This document shows, one piece after another, positions 9,026 through 16,701 of a DNA stretch of 64,000 nt. Made by a program: the position numbers and the translations under genes. This DNA comes from Pseudomonadota bacterium (GTDB taxonomy: Bacteria > Bdellovibrionota > UBA1018 > CAIMNF01). The notes below the pieces were generated by a model. It saw nothing but the letters and a program-made list of their open reading frames with translations, did not search any database and was not told the DNA's origin. The stretch spans positions 1 to 64,000 of the forward strand of contig JAIXWV010000040.1 in assembly GCA_027491115.1 (NCBI GenBank), in the 5' to 3' direction. The first letter of the stretch is position 1. Every line of letters starts with the position of its first letter.

Positions 9026-9939
9026 GGTCTACCTCCTTCAATCCGTGGCCGGAACACCGAAGCCGGATCGATCGTTTCGAAAAAACTCGACGTGGTCAGC
9101 ACACCCCGCGCTCCCGTCACCAACTGAAGCTCGTTCTTGACTCCACCCTGTGGGTCGATCGACCACACCATTCCGTCGGGGAAACGCATCCATCCTTTTC
9201 CATGAATCGAGGGCAAAACCGGAACCAGACGATCGGTCCGGTGCAACACTCCATCCTCGTCCACCGTCCACAAGCGGTACTCCCCGTCGATCAGATGATT
9301 TCCACCCACACTCCGGATTCCGGACTCGATCGGATCCCAATCCTTGAAATAACCGGTTATTTCGCTGATGGTGACCAAACGTCCGTCAGCACGGATCAAA
9401 AAAGTCCCCCCGGCGATCCGGACATCATTGAAATCCCAGCCCGTTTTGCGGATCACCATGCCCGTGCCATCGCCGGGAGCCACGCCCGATTTGCGAACCG
9501 TGATCAAAATCCCGTCCCGTGTGATGAGCCAATTCCAGCCGATCGCTTTCCAATCCCGGGCATCCACACGGCTGTCGACCGGATATCCCCAAGCGTCGAC
9601 CGCATGAATCCGCCCCGAACCCGGTTCCAAGAGGAAGTTCCCTCCGGCCCAGACAGAACTTGGAAAACGGGTAGGCTGCAAATGAAGGGTCCCCTTTTCG
9701 GAAACGGTAACCCACTCTCCCGACACCGTGACAAAGTGGTTCCCACCGGCGTCACGGATCCCTGAAAATGGATTACGCTTTCCGTACCAGACTGAACCGA
9801 CCTGGGTCCACAGCACCCCGGGTGCTCCCATCCGCGGTAAAACACGGAGAACCTCGGACCCTTTCGAGCGCGGGGGAAGCCCAAACTGGACGAACAACAG
9901 AAAACACAACCAAGGGATGAGAAATGCGACTCTGACCAT
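9022..9939 (-). CDS. secreted repeat protein, predicted six-bladed beta-propeller-like
   Basis: I do not recognise a named family. The 305-residue protein has an N-terminal signal segment and then six related repeats, beginning near residues 65, 99, 134, 177, 212 and 248. Each follows the pattern 'GG-aromatic/hydrophobic-Leu, short turn, DG-x-Leu-hydrophobic-T-hydrophobic, turn, G', for example GGTFLIRADGRLVTIS and GGNHLIDGEYRLWTVDEDG. A period of 34-43 residues with four short strands fits one blade of a propeller, so a binding scaffold is plausible. It is translationally coupled to the transglutaminase downstream (ATGA) and has a GGAGG ribosome binding site before the ATG at 9939. It might present, target or restrain the enzyme; that is inference. 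Confidence 0.6.
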   Translation of the reverse strand: MVRVAFLIPWLCFLLFVQFGLPPRSKGSEVLRVLPRMGAPGVLWTQVGSVWYGKRNPFSGIRDAGGNHFVTVSGEWVTVSEKGTLHLQPTRFPSSVWAGGNFLLEPGSGRIHAVDAWGYPVDSRVDARDWKAIGWNWLITRDGILITVRKSGVAPGDGTGMVIRKTGWDFNDVRIAGGTFLIRADGRLVTISEITGYFKDWDPIESGIRSVGGNHLIDGEYRLWTVDEDGVLHRTDRLVPVLPSIHGKGWMRFPDGMVWSIDPQGGVKNELQLVTGARGVLTTSSFFETIDPASVFRPRIEGGRP

Positions 9940-9965
9940 GAAGGAACTCCACCTCCGGGCGAGTG

Positions 9966-9995
9966 GAAATACTCCCGTTCAAACGGTGGAGTCAA
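9966..9995 (-). promoter_or_regulatory. candidate sigma70 promoter of the propeller-transglutaminase operon
   Basis: On the minus strand TTGACT (9995-9990) and TATTTC (9971-9966) are 18 bases apart. Transcription would begin near 9959, about 20 bases before the start codon, leaving room for the GGAGG ribosome binding site. It sits directly after the hairpins that follow cysS, as expected for a new transcription unit. Confidence 0.45.
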
Positions 9996-10040
9996 ACAAA
10001 GACTGAAACTTTGTGTTCACGGGATGAAACGTCCCGTGAA
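9996..10040 (-). terminator. double hairpin after cysS
   Basis: Two adjacent inverted repeats follow the cysS stop. TTCACGGGA / TCCCGTGAA (10016-10024 and 10032-10040) is a perfect 9-bp stem with a 7-base loop, and ACAAAG / CTTTGT (9996-10001 and 10009-10014) is a second 6-bp stem. Neither is followed by a long T run, so this may be a weak or factor-assisted terminator. Confidence 0.5.
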
Positions 10041-10042
10041 AA

Positions 10043-11551
10043 TCACTTTCTGACCCAGGTCGTCCCTTGGGGGGAATCCTTGATCAACACCCCACCCGCG
10101 AGCAATTGATCGCGGATCTCATCCGACTTCCTGAAATCGCGATTCTCGCGGGCGATCTTGCGTTGTTGAATCAACGCTTCGATCTCGGCGTCCTCGATCA
10201 CGGACTTACCCTCCCGTTTCGAACGGGAAACCTTGATGCGAGCGAGGTGTGCGAGCATCGTCTCGGAACGCATCCGTCCGACGCCGATCACAGTACCGAT
10301 CTGTCCCTCGAGGACCTTGATGAACTCATTTGCCGCAAGGATCCCCGCGGGTGTGTTCGCAGCATTGGGCTGTTTCAAGGCCCGGTTGAATTCACGGACG
10401 AGGGTGAACAGTTCTGACAGCGCACCGGCCGTGTTCAGATCGTTGGCATAATGCTCCAAGATCGCCTCTTTTGCGCGGTCACAGTCGATGATGAAACCAC
10501 CCCATGCCTGTTCGGCCATCGGATCAGGCAGCAAGACCTTCTTCGCGCGGATTTCTTCAGCGATTTTCTTCGCTTCGTAAACACGTTCGAGATTGGTGAC
10601 GGCCTGATCCACGACCTCCGCGTTGAAATCGAACACGGAACGGTAATGAACACCGAGGAAAACCATCCGGGCCAGCTCCCCGCCGTATTCGGCGAGAAAA
10701 TCACGCGCTTGAACGACGTTTCCGAGACTCTTCGACATCTTCTCGGAGGAAAAAGTCAGAAATGCGTTGTGAACCCAGTATCCGACGTAGGGGGCGCAAC
10801 CGGTGGCCGCTTCGCTCTGGGCGATCTCGTTTTCGTGATGGGGGAAAATGAGATCCTCTCCTCCATGATGCAGGTCCATTTTCGGGCCGAGCCACTTGCA
10901 AGCCATGGCCGAACACTCGATGTGCCAACCGGGACGCCCACGTCCCCAAGGTGAATCCCAAGCGGGCTCACCCGGCTTGGCGGCTTTCCAGAGCGCGAAA
11001 TCCATGGGATTCCTCTTCTCCGGATTGATCTCGACACGGGCTCCTGCCATGAGGTCTTCGACCGACTTACCCGAAAGCTTCCCGTATCCGGGAAAATCGT
11101 CGATCGAAAAATAAACGTCTCCGGACGGAGAGGTGTACCCCTTGCCGTTCCGGATGATATTCCCGATCATTTCGATGATCTCGGGCAGATGCTCCGTCAC
11201 ACGCGTCTTGTGGGTCGGCTCCTCCATGAGAGCCAATGCATAATCTTTTTCGGCGTAAGCGATGTATTTTTCAGTGATCGAATCACAGGTCGCGTTTTCT
11301 TTCTGCGCCTGATGGATGATCTTGTCATCGATGTCCGTGTAGTTCCGGACGTAGGTCACACGGTAACCGAAATGCTTGAAAAACCGGTAAAACAAATCGG
11401 CCGTGAGGGCCGCCCTCAGGTTCCCGATATGGATCGGTCCGTACACGGTCGGTCCGCAGGAATACATCTTCACTTCACCCGGGATCATGGAAGTGAAGCG
11501 CTCCTTCTTACGGGTCCCCGAATGTGTGAGAAAAATGGGTCTAGACAGCAT
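10043..11551 (-). CDS. cysS: cysteinyl-tRNA synthetase
   Basis: The 502-residue class I synthetase charges tRNA-Cys in the cytoplasm. The HIGH-type motif reads GPIHIGNL and the KMSKS motif is EKMSKSLG. Zinc-site residues are visible in YSCGPTVYG, WHIECSAMA and HHENE. The ATG at 11551 is preferred over an in-frame GTG at 11572 because the protein then begins just before the conserved core and overlaps the gltX stop by 11 bases, a common coupled arrangement. It is co-transcribed with gltX, a frequent pairing in bacteria. Confidence 0.95.
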   Translation of the reverse strand: MLSRPIFLTHSGTRKKERFTSMIPGEVKMYSCGPTVYGPIHIGNLRAALTADLFYRFFKHFGYRVTYVRNYTDIDDKIIHQAQKENATCDSITEKYIAYAEKDYALALMEEPTHKTRVTEHLPEIIEMIGNIIRNGKGYTSPSGDVYFSIDDFPGYGKLSGKSVEDLMAGARVEINPEKRNPMDFALWKAAKPGEPAWDSPWGRGRPGWHIECSAMACKWLGPKMDLHHGGEDLIFPHHENEIAQSEAATGCAPYVGYWVHNAFLTFSSEKMSKSLGNVVQARDFLAEYGGELARMVFLGVHYRSVFDFNAEVVDQAVTNLERVYEAKKIAEEIRAKKVLLPDPMAEQAWGGFIIDCDRAKEAILEHYANDLNTAGALSELFTLVREFNRALKQPNAANTPAGILAANEFIKVLEGQIGTVIGVGRMRSETMLAHLARIKVSRSKREGKSVIEDAEIEALIQQRKIARENRDFRKSDEIRDQLLAGGVLIKDSPQGTTWVRK

Positions 11552-13085
11552 GGAGTTGCTTCTCCACTGCACGGATCCGGGACAGTGCCCGGCTCTTTCC
11601 GAGAAGCGGTACCGCCTTCTTCATCTCCGGGCCGTGCACCTGTCCCGTCAGGGCCACCCGGATGGGAATGAACAAAGCCTTCCCTTTCACGTTCAGCTGG
11701 GTGCCGATTTGTTTCTGAATGGCCTCGAATGCCTCCTGGGTGACAGGCTCGGCAGCGCTCTCGATGGCATTCTTGAGTGCGGTCACCACCGGGACCGAAT
11801 TCCCCTCCACCACGGCAAGTCTCGCCTCGACACTCAGTTCAGGCTCATCATTGAAAAACACCTTGGACGCCAGAGGGAGGTCCGAAAGCAGACCGTGATC
11901 CACCCGCAAAAGGTCCACCATCCGGACGAACCATTCCTCGCTCACACCTTTCAAGCCTTCGCGAACCTCGGGAAGATCACACTTCTCAAAAAACGGCCTG
12001 GCACGGGAAGCGATGGTCTCGGCTGGCAGGAGCTTCATGTATTGGGCATTCATCCACTTGAGTTTGTCGAGATCGAACACGGCGGGTGCCTTCTGGAGCC
12101 CTGTCAGGTCAAAAGCGGCGATCAGCTCGTCCATGAACAGGATCTCCGCATGCCCGGAGCGGGGTTTCAGTGATTCTTTTTGCTCGAGCTTCGGATTCCA
12201 CCCAAGAAAAGTGAGGAAGTTCAGCAGAGCTTCCTTCAGGTACCCCTGTTCCAGGTAGTCGCGAGCAGCAGAATCGCCATTCCGCTTCGAAAGCTTCTGG
12301 CGGTCCGACCCGAGCACCATGGCAGTGTGGGCGAATACCGGTAACTTGAAACCGAAGGCCTCGTACAGCATCAACTGACGGGCAGTATTCGACAAATGAT
12401 CCTCGCCACGGATCACATGGGTCATCCCCATGAGAGCGTCGTCGATCACACAGCAAAAATTGTAAACCGGCATTCCGATCCCGGTGCCGATCTCTTTCTC
12501 GTGCGGTTGCGGAGATCGGGTGATCAGGAAGTCTCCTACCGTACCGGCTTTGAACTCGACCTGGCCACGGACAGCGTCTTCCAACAGATAGCTCCGGTTC
12601 GGAGCGCGGAACCGGATCCCTGCTTTCTCACCGGCTGATAATCTCCTGGAAACCAACTCTTGGGGAAGGTGCGCACAGGTTCCGTCATACACCGGAGTCC
12701 GTCCAAGCTTGAGTGCAGCCTCACGCTTTTCGGCAATCATTTCTGCTGGACAAAAGCAATGGTAGGCCTTTCCGGAATCCAGTAACTGCTGGACGTAACG
12801 ACCGTAGATGGGAAGTCGCTCACTCTGGCGATACGGCGCGTGGGGTCCCCCTTTTCCTGGGCTCTCCTCAGCCTCGATCCCTAGCTCCACCACATCTCCG
12901 AGCAACATCCGCTCGTGCTCGGGTGTGGAACGGGCCTGGTCCGTGTCCTCGATCCGAAGAATCAACGTCCCTCCATGCTTGCGGGCATACAGGTAATTGA
13001 ACAAAAGAGTCCGGACTCCCCCGACGTGAAGATAACCGGTCGGAGAAGGCGCGTAACGGACGCGAACAGGAGCGTTTGGATTCAT
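11541..13085 (-). CDS. gltX: glutamyl-tRNA synthetase
   Basis: The 514-residue class I synthetase charges tRNA-Glu, and perhaps tRNA-Gln if the organism uses the transamidation route. The N-terminal motif is APSPTGYLHVGG (HIGH equivalent), followed by RIEDTD, and the KMSKS equivalent is DRQKLSKRNG. A CFCPAEM...DGTCAH region resembles the zinc site found in many bacterial GluRS proteins. The gene leads a two-gene operon with cysS. The sequence does not decide whether it is discriminating or not. Confidence 0.95.
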   Translation of the reverse strand: MNPNAPVRVRYAPSPTGYLHVGGVRTLLFNYLYARKHGGTLILRIEDTDQARSTPEHERMLLGDVVELGIEAEESPGKGGPHAPYRQSERLPIYGRYVQQLLDSGKAYHCFCPAEMIAEKREAALKLGRTPVYDGTCAHLPQELVSRRLSAGEKAGIRFRAPNRSYLLEDAVRGQVEFKAGTVGDFLITRSPQPHEKEIGTGIGMPVYNFCCVIDDALMGMTHVIRGEDHLSNTARQLMLYEAFGFKLPVFAHTAMVLGSDRQKLSKRNGDSAARDYLEQGYLKEALLNFLTFLGWNPKLEQKESLKPRSGHAEILFMDELIAAFDLTGLQKAPAVFDLDKLKWMNAQYMKLLPAETIASRARPFFEKCDLPEVREGLKGVSEEWFVRMVDLLRVDHGLLSDLPLASKVFFNDEPELSVEARLAVVEGNSVPVVTALKNAIESAAEPVTQEAFEAIQKQIGTQLNVKGKALFIPIRVALTGQVHGPEMKKAVPLLGKSRALSRIRAVEKQLHAV

Positions 13086-13093
13086 AAGTTTTC

Positions 13094-13123
13094 ATCTTCT
13101 GGATGCGCAGTGCGTCATGTCAA
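13094..13123 (-). promoter_or_regulatory. possible gltX promoter
   Basis: A perfect TTGACA (13123-13118, minus strand) lies 18 bases before GAAGAT (13099-13094). The -10 match is poor, and transcription would start only a couple of bases before the ATG at 13085, so the message would be leaderless. Weak support. Confidence 0.3.
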
Positions 13124-13227
13124 CACAGGGACTCCGTGGATTCACTGAAAAGAGTTGATTGAAATACTCCGTGATTACAAGGAATTGAATCAGACCAAGG
13201 CGACAATCCTGGCTCCACTCATTTCTA

Positions 13228-13256
13228 TTGTCTCAGTGTAAAAAGTGTGGTAAGAT
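13228..13256 (+). promoter_or_regulatory. sigma70 promoter of carD
   Basis: TTGTCT (13228-13233) and TAAGAT (13251-13256) are separated by exactly 17 bases. The predicted start near 13263 gives a leader of about 22 bases that contains TTTTGGAGG, a strong ribosome binding site correctly spaced from the ATG at 13285. Confidence 0.6.
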
Positions 13257-13284
13257 CCGCCATCAACTTTTGGAGGTAGACTGA

Positions 13285-13767
13285 ATGTTCAAAGTCGGAG
13301 AAAGCGCCGTATATCCCGCCCATGGCATCGCTGTAGTGAAACGCATCGACGAACGGGAAATCGGCGGTAAAAAGAAAACCTTCTACGTTCTCCAAATCCT
13401 TGAGCGCAACCTGACCCTCATGGTTCCGACTGACAACGCCGAAGCAGTTGGCCTCCGGAGCATCATTTCCGACACCGAAGTACCCAAGGTCTACTCCATT
13501 TTAAAAATGCGCGACGTCAAAATCGATCAAACCACCTGGAATCGCCGTTACCGCGATTACATGGAAAAAATCAAAACCGGCTCGATCTACGAGATCTCCC
13601 AGGTATTGCGCGACCTGTTCCTCCTCCGCCACAGCAAAGACCTCTCCTTCGGCGAGCGGAAAATGCTCGATGAAGCTAAGGCCCTCATCGTGAAGGAACT
13701 CTCACTTGCCAAACGGACTCAAGAGTCCGTCATCGAGCAAGAGATCCAGACGATCTTCATGTCCTGA
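13285..13767 (+). CDS. CarD/CdnL-type transcription regulator
   Basis: The 160-residue protein matches the CarD/CdnL family in length and layout. An N-terminal RNA-polymerase-interaction domain (Tudor-like; FKVGESAVYPAHGIAVV and the VPTDNAEAVGLR segment) is followed by a helical C-terminal part containing RRYRDYMEKIKTG and FGERKMLDEAKALI. CdnL proteins bind the RNAP beta subunit and stabilise open complexes at rRNA and other housekeeping promoters. There is no C-terminal HMGA-like tail as in myxobacterial CarD, so CdnL is the nearer relative. It is monocistronic, with its own promoter and ribosome binding site, and faces the acyl-CoA dehydrogenase gene tail to tail. Confidence 0.9.
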   Translation: MFKVGESAVYPAHGIAVVKRIDEREIGGKKKTFYVLQILERNLTLMVPTDNAEAVGLRSIISDTEVPKVYSILKMRDVKIDQTTWNRRYRDYMEKIKTGSIYEISQVLRDLFLLRHSKDLSFGERKMLDEAKALIVKELSLAKRTQESVIEQEIQTIFMS

Positions 13768-13771
13768 TCGC

Positions 13772-15517
13772 TCAGGACTTGAACACGTCGAACGGATAGT
13801 GACCGAGTTCGTAGGACTTCTCGGCGATGTATTTCATGAGCTCGTCTTCGTTACGGCTCATCGCTTTGAAGTTTCCGCGGATCCTGCGGTTGGCTTTGGA
13901 GAAGAACGCTTCCGCGATGGCGATCTCCATCTCAGTTTTCTCTTCTCCGTTGGCTTCGATGGCCGCAGTCACCCGTGAAAGCACGCAGTACATGGCGTAC
14001 AGGTCGATCACCACGTCGGCAATCCGCTTTTGTGCGAACTGCTTCAAATGAATCTCCTTACCATGACGCTTCAACAAGGTTTCCGTGTGCTGGGAGAGTT
14101 CCACTGTGTACTCTTCCAGGAAACCGGCGAGCTTCTTGAGACGGGGGTGCGCCTTGGTAATGGCCTCACCGAACACGTTCTGCTTCACCTTGCGGGTGGC
14201 ATAGTCGGTGACAACTCCGAGTCCCTTCAAAGGGTGCTGGATCGCCTTGGCCAGACCGGAGAGCTCCTGTCCCGGCCCCTGCATTCCGGAAAGAGCCACA
14301 AACGCGCGAAGAATCTCGTTTGTTCCCTCGAAAATCCGGTTGATCCGAGCATCGCGAAGCCAGCGCTCATAGGGGTATTCCTTCATGAAGCCGTTCCCGG
14401 CCCAGATTTGGACGTTCTCGTCGACGGTCTCCCAGAGCATCTCGGAGCAGAACACCTTGGCTGCAGCGGACTCCATCGAATAATCCATGTCGCCCCGATC
14501 GATCAGACTGGTCGTCATGTAGACCATGCTCTCGGCCGCATAATTGTTCATGACCATCCGGGCAATCTTTTCTTTGATCATCCCGAAATCCCCAATCTTC
14601 TTCTTGAACTGTTCGCGCTCGTTGGCATGCTCGATCGATGCCTTGATGGCGTTCTTCGCGACTCCCACACATCCTGCCGCGAGGCCGAGACGCCCGTGAT
14701 TCAGGATCCCCATGGCCACCTTGAAACCGTACCCCACTCCACCGACGATGTTCTCGACCGGCACCTTCACCTTGTCGAGGTGAATCGCGTTCGTCCAGGA
14801 CGCGCGAATCCCGAGCTTGTGCTCACGAGCACCGGCACTGACACCCTCAGCAGGCGCCTCCACAATGAAACAAGTCACCTTGTCTTTCTTCTCGCCGTTC
14901 TCGACGACTTCGGTCTTCGCGAACACGGTCAGGAATTGTGCGATCTCGCCGTTGGTGATCCAGAGTTTGTTCCCGGTCAAAGTGTAGTATTTTCCGTCCG
15001 CAGAGAGCTCGGCCCGGGTCTGAATGGATGCGGCATCCGAACCACTTGAAGGCTCGGTAAGGCAGAACGCGGCAATCATCTCGCCTGTTGCCAGCTTGGG
15101 CAGGTACTTCTTCTTCTGTTCGTCGTTACCGAAAAGCAACAGACATTTGTAACCGATGCTCTGATGAGCACCGAGAGTCACCGCCAGTGAACCGTCCAGG
15201 GAAGCGATCTGCTGCATGACCCGAGCATACCCACTCTGAGGAAGCCCGAGACCGCCAAACTCCTCTTTCACAGCGAGACCGGTCAGACCCATCTCAGCCA
15301 TCTGACGGACCACTTCAATCGGCATCGCCGCCAAATCATCCCACTCCGCCGACTTGACGATGTCCTTTCCGAACTTGTCGATCGAATCGACAATCATGCC
15401 CACTGTCTCGGACGTCTCGGCACCCGGCTTCGGATAAGGAAAAATGTATTCCTCCCGGATCTGACCGAAAAACAGGGATTTCAAAAAACTATTCTGAGAA
15501 GCACTGGAGTTCGACAT
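13772..15517 (-). CDS. acyl-CoA dehydrogenase, long-chain (VLCAD/ACAD9-like)
   Basis: At about 581 residues this is longer than the usual 380-residue acyl-CoA dehydrogenases and has the extra C-terminal domain of the VLCAD/ACAD9 group. It would catalyse the FAD-dependent first step of fatty-acid beta-oxidation. Visible features are the FAD/substrate stretch FCLTEPSSGSDAAS, the WITNGEIA segment and RIFEGTNEILR, where the Glu after Phe is the expected catalytic base. The ATG at 15517 is chosen over the in-frame GTG at 15523 because AAAGGA lies at suitable spacing. It stands alone on the minus strand, with candidate operator half-sites upstream. Confidence 0.9.
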   Translation of the reverse strand: MSNSSASQNSFLKSLFFGQIREEYIFPYPKPGAETSETVGMIVDSIDKFGKDIVKSAEWDDLAAMPIEVVRQMAEMGLTGLAVKEEFGGLGLPQSGYARVMQQIASLDGSLAVTLGAHQSIGYKCLLLFGNDEQKKKYLPKLATGEMIAAFCLTEPSSGSDAASIQTRAELSADGKYYTLTGNKLWITNGEIAQFLTVFAKTEVVENGEKKDKVTCFIVEAPAEGVSAGAREHKLGIRASWTNAIHLDKVKVPVENIVGGVGYGFKVAMGILNHGRLGLAAGCVGVAKNAIKASIEHANEREQFKKKIGDFGMIKEKIARMVMNNYAAESMVYMTTSLIDRGDMDYSMESAAAKVFCSEMLWETVDENVQIWAGNGFMKEYPYERWLRDARINRIFEGTNEILRAFVALSGMQGPGQELSGLAKAIQHPLKGLGVVTDYATRKVKQNVFGEAITKAHPRLKKLAGFLEEYTVELSQHTETLLKRHGKEIHLKQFAQKRIADVVIDLYAMYCVLSRVTAAIEANGEEKTEMEIAIAEAFFSKANRRIRGNFKAMSRNEDELMKYIAEKSYELGHYPFDVFKS

Positions 15518-15539
15518 GGCCACATTCCTTTCGACAAGC

Positions 15540-15557
15540 TGTCATGACAAAGTGTCA
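15540..15557. promoter_or_regulatory. candidate operator with three TGTCA half-sites
   Basis: The stretch TGTCATGACAaagTGTCA contains a perfect 10-base palindrome (TGTCATGACA) and a further TGTCA that forms a second dyad with the TGACA arm. It lies between the divergent acyl-CoA dehydrogenase and gspC genes, about 25 bases before the dehydrogenase start. The binding protein is unknown. Confidence 0.35.
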
Positions 15558-15633
15558 GACGCATGAGGCAAACCGATTGAGATTGGAAACATCATCAGGA
15601 TAGTTTGAAAATTCTTCCAGTACAACCAGGGAG

Positions 15634-16701
15634 TTGGCGAAAACATTCCACCCATCCTTGCATGGCATCGTAATTGCATCCTACATCAACAAAGACATGC
15701 CGACCTTCTCAGCGAAGTCCATGATGGGTTTTCTGAAACGTAAAGGCGGGGACGCGAATCCAGGGCCCTCGCGCGGATTGAGCGTCAACTCTTTGTCGAA
15801 AGTGTCGGGACAATTGACCTCTCTTGCCCGAGGTGACCGGATCCGGGACCTTTCCTTCTGGTTGTGTTTCTTTGTGTGTGCAAGCCTGGTGGCTGATCTT
15901 TCGGCTCTCTTGTTTGAAAAGAATCTGCCCTTGCCGCCAGTTTCTCCCTTGGCTTCACGATCCGCTCTCGGTGTCCGACAAGCCAATCCCTCCCAGTACG
16001 AGGTGATCTCAGACCGGAACTTGTTCTCCAGCAAAGCACCAAAAAAAGGTGGTGGAGGTGGGTCGATCGATCTCGATGCCGAACCAGTCCCAACCACTTT
16101 GAACTACCAGCTGATTGGAACAGTGATCTTTCGCAACCCTGCTCGTTCACTTGCTGCCGTTCAGGACAAAAGTGACAACAAGCTCTACCCGGTCAGGGTT
16201 GGAGATCAGATGGGTGACAACGTTCAGATTCTGAGTGTTGAACCGCGTCGAGTCATTTTCATCAACACGACAGCGCGACGTAAGGAGTTCATCGAGATTC
16301 CCGAAGACACCACGATCAAGATTTCAACTGGAAGCTCCAGTTCAAAAACTATCGGCACTGGAGGAATCAACCAGGTAGAAGAGAATAAGTTCGTGATCAG
16401 TCGGAACGAAATTGACAGTCAGATGGCCAATTTCAACGTGCTGATCACCCAGGCCCGCGCTGTTCCTGAGATGCGCGGGGGGCAGATGGTCGGTTTCAAG
16501 CTCACCCAGATCGTGCCTAACAGTTTTTACCAGAAAGCCGGATTCAAAGAGAATGACGTGATCAAGTCGGTGAATGGAGAGCGCATCACCGATGCCGCGA
16601 AGGCTTTGGAACTCTTGCAAGGACTCAAATCAATGCCCTCTCTCGATATGGTGATCGAGAGAGGAGGAAAGGACGTTCCCTTCAATTATGACATCCGATA
16701 A
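15634..16701 (+). CDS. gspC: type II secretion inner-membrane protein GspC
   Basis: GspC links the inner-membrane platform to the secretin. The protein (up to 355 residues) has one membrane segment near residue 75-90 (WLCFFVCASLVADLSALLF), a homology region (LNYQLIGTVIF...YPVRVGDQMGDN) and a C-terminal PDZ domain (GFKLTQIVPNSFYQKAGFKENDVIKSVNG). The true start is unclear: the reading frame opens with TTG at 15634, and ATG codons follow at 15697, 15721 and 15724, none with a strong ribosome binding site. A shorter N-terminus would suit the family better. It is the first gene of a complete gspC-N operon; its stop overlaps gspD by 14 bases. Confidence 0.88.
   Translation: MAKTFHPSLHGIVIASYINKDMPTFSAKSMMGFLKRKGGDANPGPSRGLSVNSLSKVSGQLTSLARGDRIRDLSFWLCFFVCASLVADLSALLFEKNLPLPPVSPLASRSALGVRQANPSQYEVISDRNLFSSKAPKKGGGGGSIDLDAEPVPTTLNYQLIGTVIFRNPARSLAAVQDKSDNKLYPVRVGDQMGDNVQILSVEPRRVIFINTTARRKEFIEIPEDTTIKISTGSSSSKTIGTGGINQVEENKFVISRNEIDSQMANFNVLITQARAVPEMRGGQMVGFKLTQIVPNSFYQKAGFKENDVIKSVNGERITDAAKALELLQGLKSMPSLDMVIERGGKDVPFNYDIR

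Noticed and set aside
9940-10042. Small RNA gene or attenuator in the double-hairpin region after cysS
   Set aside because: The hairpins follow the cysS stop directly and are followed by a promoter for the next operon, so termination is the simpler reading.
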